Source: Peribacillus frigoritolerans
Lineage (GTDB): Bacteria; Bacillota; Bacilli; Bacillales; DSM-1321
Reading direction: 5' to 3'
NCBI RefSeq assembly: GCF_001636405.1
Contig: NZ_KV440950.1
Span: forward strand, 3,016,768-3,080,767
DNA length: 64,000 nt
Position numbers and translations under genes: made by a program
Notes under the pieces: model-generated
The model's database searches: none
Told to the model about the DNA's origin: nothing
What the model saw: the letters and a program-made list of their open reading frames with translations, nothing else
Shown: piece after piece, positions 62,829-64,000 of the stretch
How the letters are laid out: each line of letters starts with the position of its first letter
How positions within the stretch are numbered: the first letter of the stretch is position 1

Positions 62829-63146
62829 TATATTTGATGAGAAAATATATTAATCATGGTTTAGATTTCACCCCACTTTGCGTTCATTCGAACTCCTTTT
62901 TGGAACGCAAGTAACCACTCAACCGAATAATAAAAAATGGATAAAAAACAAAAAAGTGATCCATGAGTGTAAGCGATCTGCCGTGAAAAAGCCTACTTGT
63001 TGCAGCTAAGGAAAGAAAAAAACTGCACAACAAAGTGTACCTTGTTTTTTTGCTTAAAGGTCACTTTTTTTGAGCTAACGGGTGCTTATCTTAAGTAATG
63101 CTTTCAACATGCCACTAATAAAATATGGTACTTTTAAGGAGTAGAA

Positions 63147-63194
63147 AAAAAGCCTAATTTCTCAATTTTATTACTGAGAAATTGGGCTTTTTTC
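63147..63194. terminator. Terminator-like long hairpin
   Basis: AAAAGCCTAATTTCTCA pairs with TGAGAAATTGGGCTTTT, with T tract. No gene lies immediately upstream, so it is an orphan. Confidence 0.75.
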
Positions 63195-63221
63195 GAATAT
63201 TTCAATTCAGGAAAATGCTAA

Positions 63222-63307
63222 CGACCATGGCCCACTTCGCGTATCATCTTGCACCGTTAAGACAAATGATAAAAACCCTTGAAATGGAAAAAAAGATAAC
63301 AATTTGA
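63222..63307 (+). pseudogene. Truncated duplicate of the DinB-like gene 3' end
   Basis: The open frame TTMAHFAYHLAPLRQMIKTLE matches NATIAHSAYHLGALRQMIKSLE of the DinB-like gene ending at 60538. Only the last roughly 27 codons remain, and a repeat fragment follows as at the intact locus. Confidence 0.85.
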
Positions 63308-63344
63308 TGGTTAACATGATTGGAAAATTGGGCAATCTTTGTAT

Positions 63345-63394
63345 TCTTGGGCACGCTTTTCCCGCAGGGTTCTCTAACACCCGCCCCAATCAAC
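63345..63394 (-). repeat. GC-rich structured repeat, truncated copy F
   Basis: Only one end is kept: CACGCTTTTCCCGCAGGG through CACCCGCCCCAATCAAC. The family flank (TTTGTTTTTGAATATAGAAC, TCTGCAGTTTTTTT) follows. Confidence 0.8.
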
Positions 63395-63455
63395 TTTGTT
63401 TTTGAATATAGAACTCGTCTTGTCTGCAGTTTTTTTAAAGTCGGTGTAAAAATTA

Positions 63456-63580
63456 GATTTCCACTCCAGGCACTCGCTTTCCGCGGGCGGTCCGGGAGCC
63501 TCCTCGGCGCCTTGCGCCTGTGGGGTCTCCCCTGGACTCGCTTTTCCCGCAGGAGTCTCGTACCTTCCGTTCCAATCAAC
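63456..63580 (-). repeat. GC-rich structured repeat, copy G
   Basis: A complete core very close to copy D: CACTCGCTTTCCGCGGGCGG, CGGGAGCCTCCTCGGCGCC, TGTGGGGTCTCCCCTGG and CTTTTCCCGCAGGAGTC, ending CGTTCCAATCAAC. Confidence 0.88.
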
Positions 63581-63647
63581 TAACGTGTTTTAAATGAAAA
63601 AAATGCAGGCTGATCTTATGCCGAACCATGTTTAAGACTAGTTTATC

Positions 63648-64000
63648 CTTCATGTTTTTTTACTGTAATCCTTAATGGATGGAAGAAATTTGCGACACTC
63701 CTGCCGAATAACTGGCTTGCCGAGACCCCACAGACGCTTACTTTGATGCGGCTTGGCAGACAGTTGGCGGAAAGGGAGCGGATTTCTGAAATCAACTGGA
63801 ACTTATTCGAAAGAAAAAACTCCAGGCAAACGCGTTTTCTTCGTATATGTCTAAAAACAAGACAAGAGTAACCTTCATGTTTTTTACTGTAATCCTTATT
63901 GGATGGAAGAAATTTGCAAAAATCCTGCCGAATAACTGGCTTGCCGAGACCCCACAGACGCTTACTTTGATGCGGCTTGGCAGACAGTCGGCGGAAAGGG
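63648..64000 (+). repeat. Tandem pair of subfamily-2 repeats (copies I and J, J cut by window end)
   Basis: Two units with a 224 bp period, each with a CTTCATG-T(n)-ACTGTAATCCTTA flank, AAATTTGC, TCCTGCCGAATAACTGGC, TTGCCGAGACCCCACAG, ACGCTTACTTTGATGCGGC and TTGGCAGACAG. The first core covers about 63686-63803; the second starts at 63910 and runs off the window. Confidence 0.88.

Noticed and set aside
1..64000. CRISPR arrays, tRNA and rRNA genes, intact prophage or IS
   Set aside because: No regularly spaced direct repeats with spacers, no cloverleaf or rRNA-like stretches, and only fragments of transposase genes were seen by eye; small tRNA-like elements could still be missed without a scan.

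Overview
The window looks like chromosome from a low-GC, endospore-forming, aerobic Gram-positive of the Bacillus/Peribacillus type. The evidence is a tricistronic GerA/GerC/GerB germinant receptor, a CtsR-controlled ClpE, a TnrA regulator with perfect TnrA boxes, IseA and YkuK/YdeI/YerD-like proteins, strong AGGAGG-type ribosome sites and many GTG/TTG starts. No rRNA, tRNA, CRISPR array or intact prophage was seen. This assignment comes from gene content only; no database was searched.

Layout. 0-4 kb: a LysR regulator, an unknown membrane protein, a YdjM-like membrane hydrolase and a frameshifted NlpC/P60 gene. 4.5-13 kb: ClpE with two CtsR operators, type I pullulanase, and a formate dehydrogenase with its DUF1641 partner. 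13-19 kb: the ger operon, a PCYCGC lipoprotein and UV endonuclease UvsE. 19-25.3 kb: a single-domain tyrosine recombinase, a Dph6-like ATPase and a glutarate module (GntR/FCD regulator, L-2-hydroxyglutarate oxidase LhgO, DUF3870 protein, glutarate hydroxylase CsiD/GlaH). CsiD converts glutarate to L-2-hydroxyglutarate and LhgO oxidises that to 2-oxoglutarate. The csiD gene has its own promoter and a long, highly structured leader. 25-33 kb: orphans, a DadA-type oxidase, an MBL hydrolase and a YerD-type glutamate synthase-like protein. 32-38 kb: glycerate use (CdaR, glycerate kinase, GntP permease), a PadR/HAAS pair and IseA. 38.8-40.4 kb: a yybP-ykoY (Mn2+) riboswitch ahead of a short Spo0M-like gene and an MscS channel. 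40.8-44.8 kb: an MFS transporter, a MurE paralogue, a probable standalone small RNA and YkuK. 45.5-56.4 kb: nitrate assimilation (NasA/NarK, NasB, NasC, SumT, TnrA, NasD, NasE), with TnrA boxes in front of nasA and between tnrA and nasD. 56.6-62.8 kb: beta-amylase with a cre-like site, OsmC, DinB-like, SdpR-like ArsR plus SRPBCC, and YdeI. From 62.9 kb to the end there are only repeats and decayed sequence.

A family of about 115-130 bp GC-rich structured repeats with terminal inverted repeats is scattered through the intergenic regions at about 4.1, 29.1, 45.0, 52.5, 60.6 and 63.5 kb. A diverged subfamily lies at about 58.4, 63.7 and 63.9 kb. Several copies sit beside the 5' end of decayed IS1182-type transposase genes. 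One locus (about 26.95 kb) carries both flanks joined without the core, like an empty site. The repeats, the csiD leader and the Mn riboswitch/MscS linkage are the observations most worth following up.
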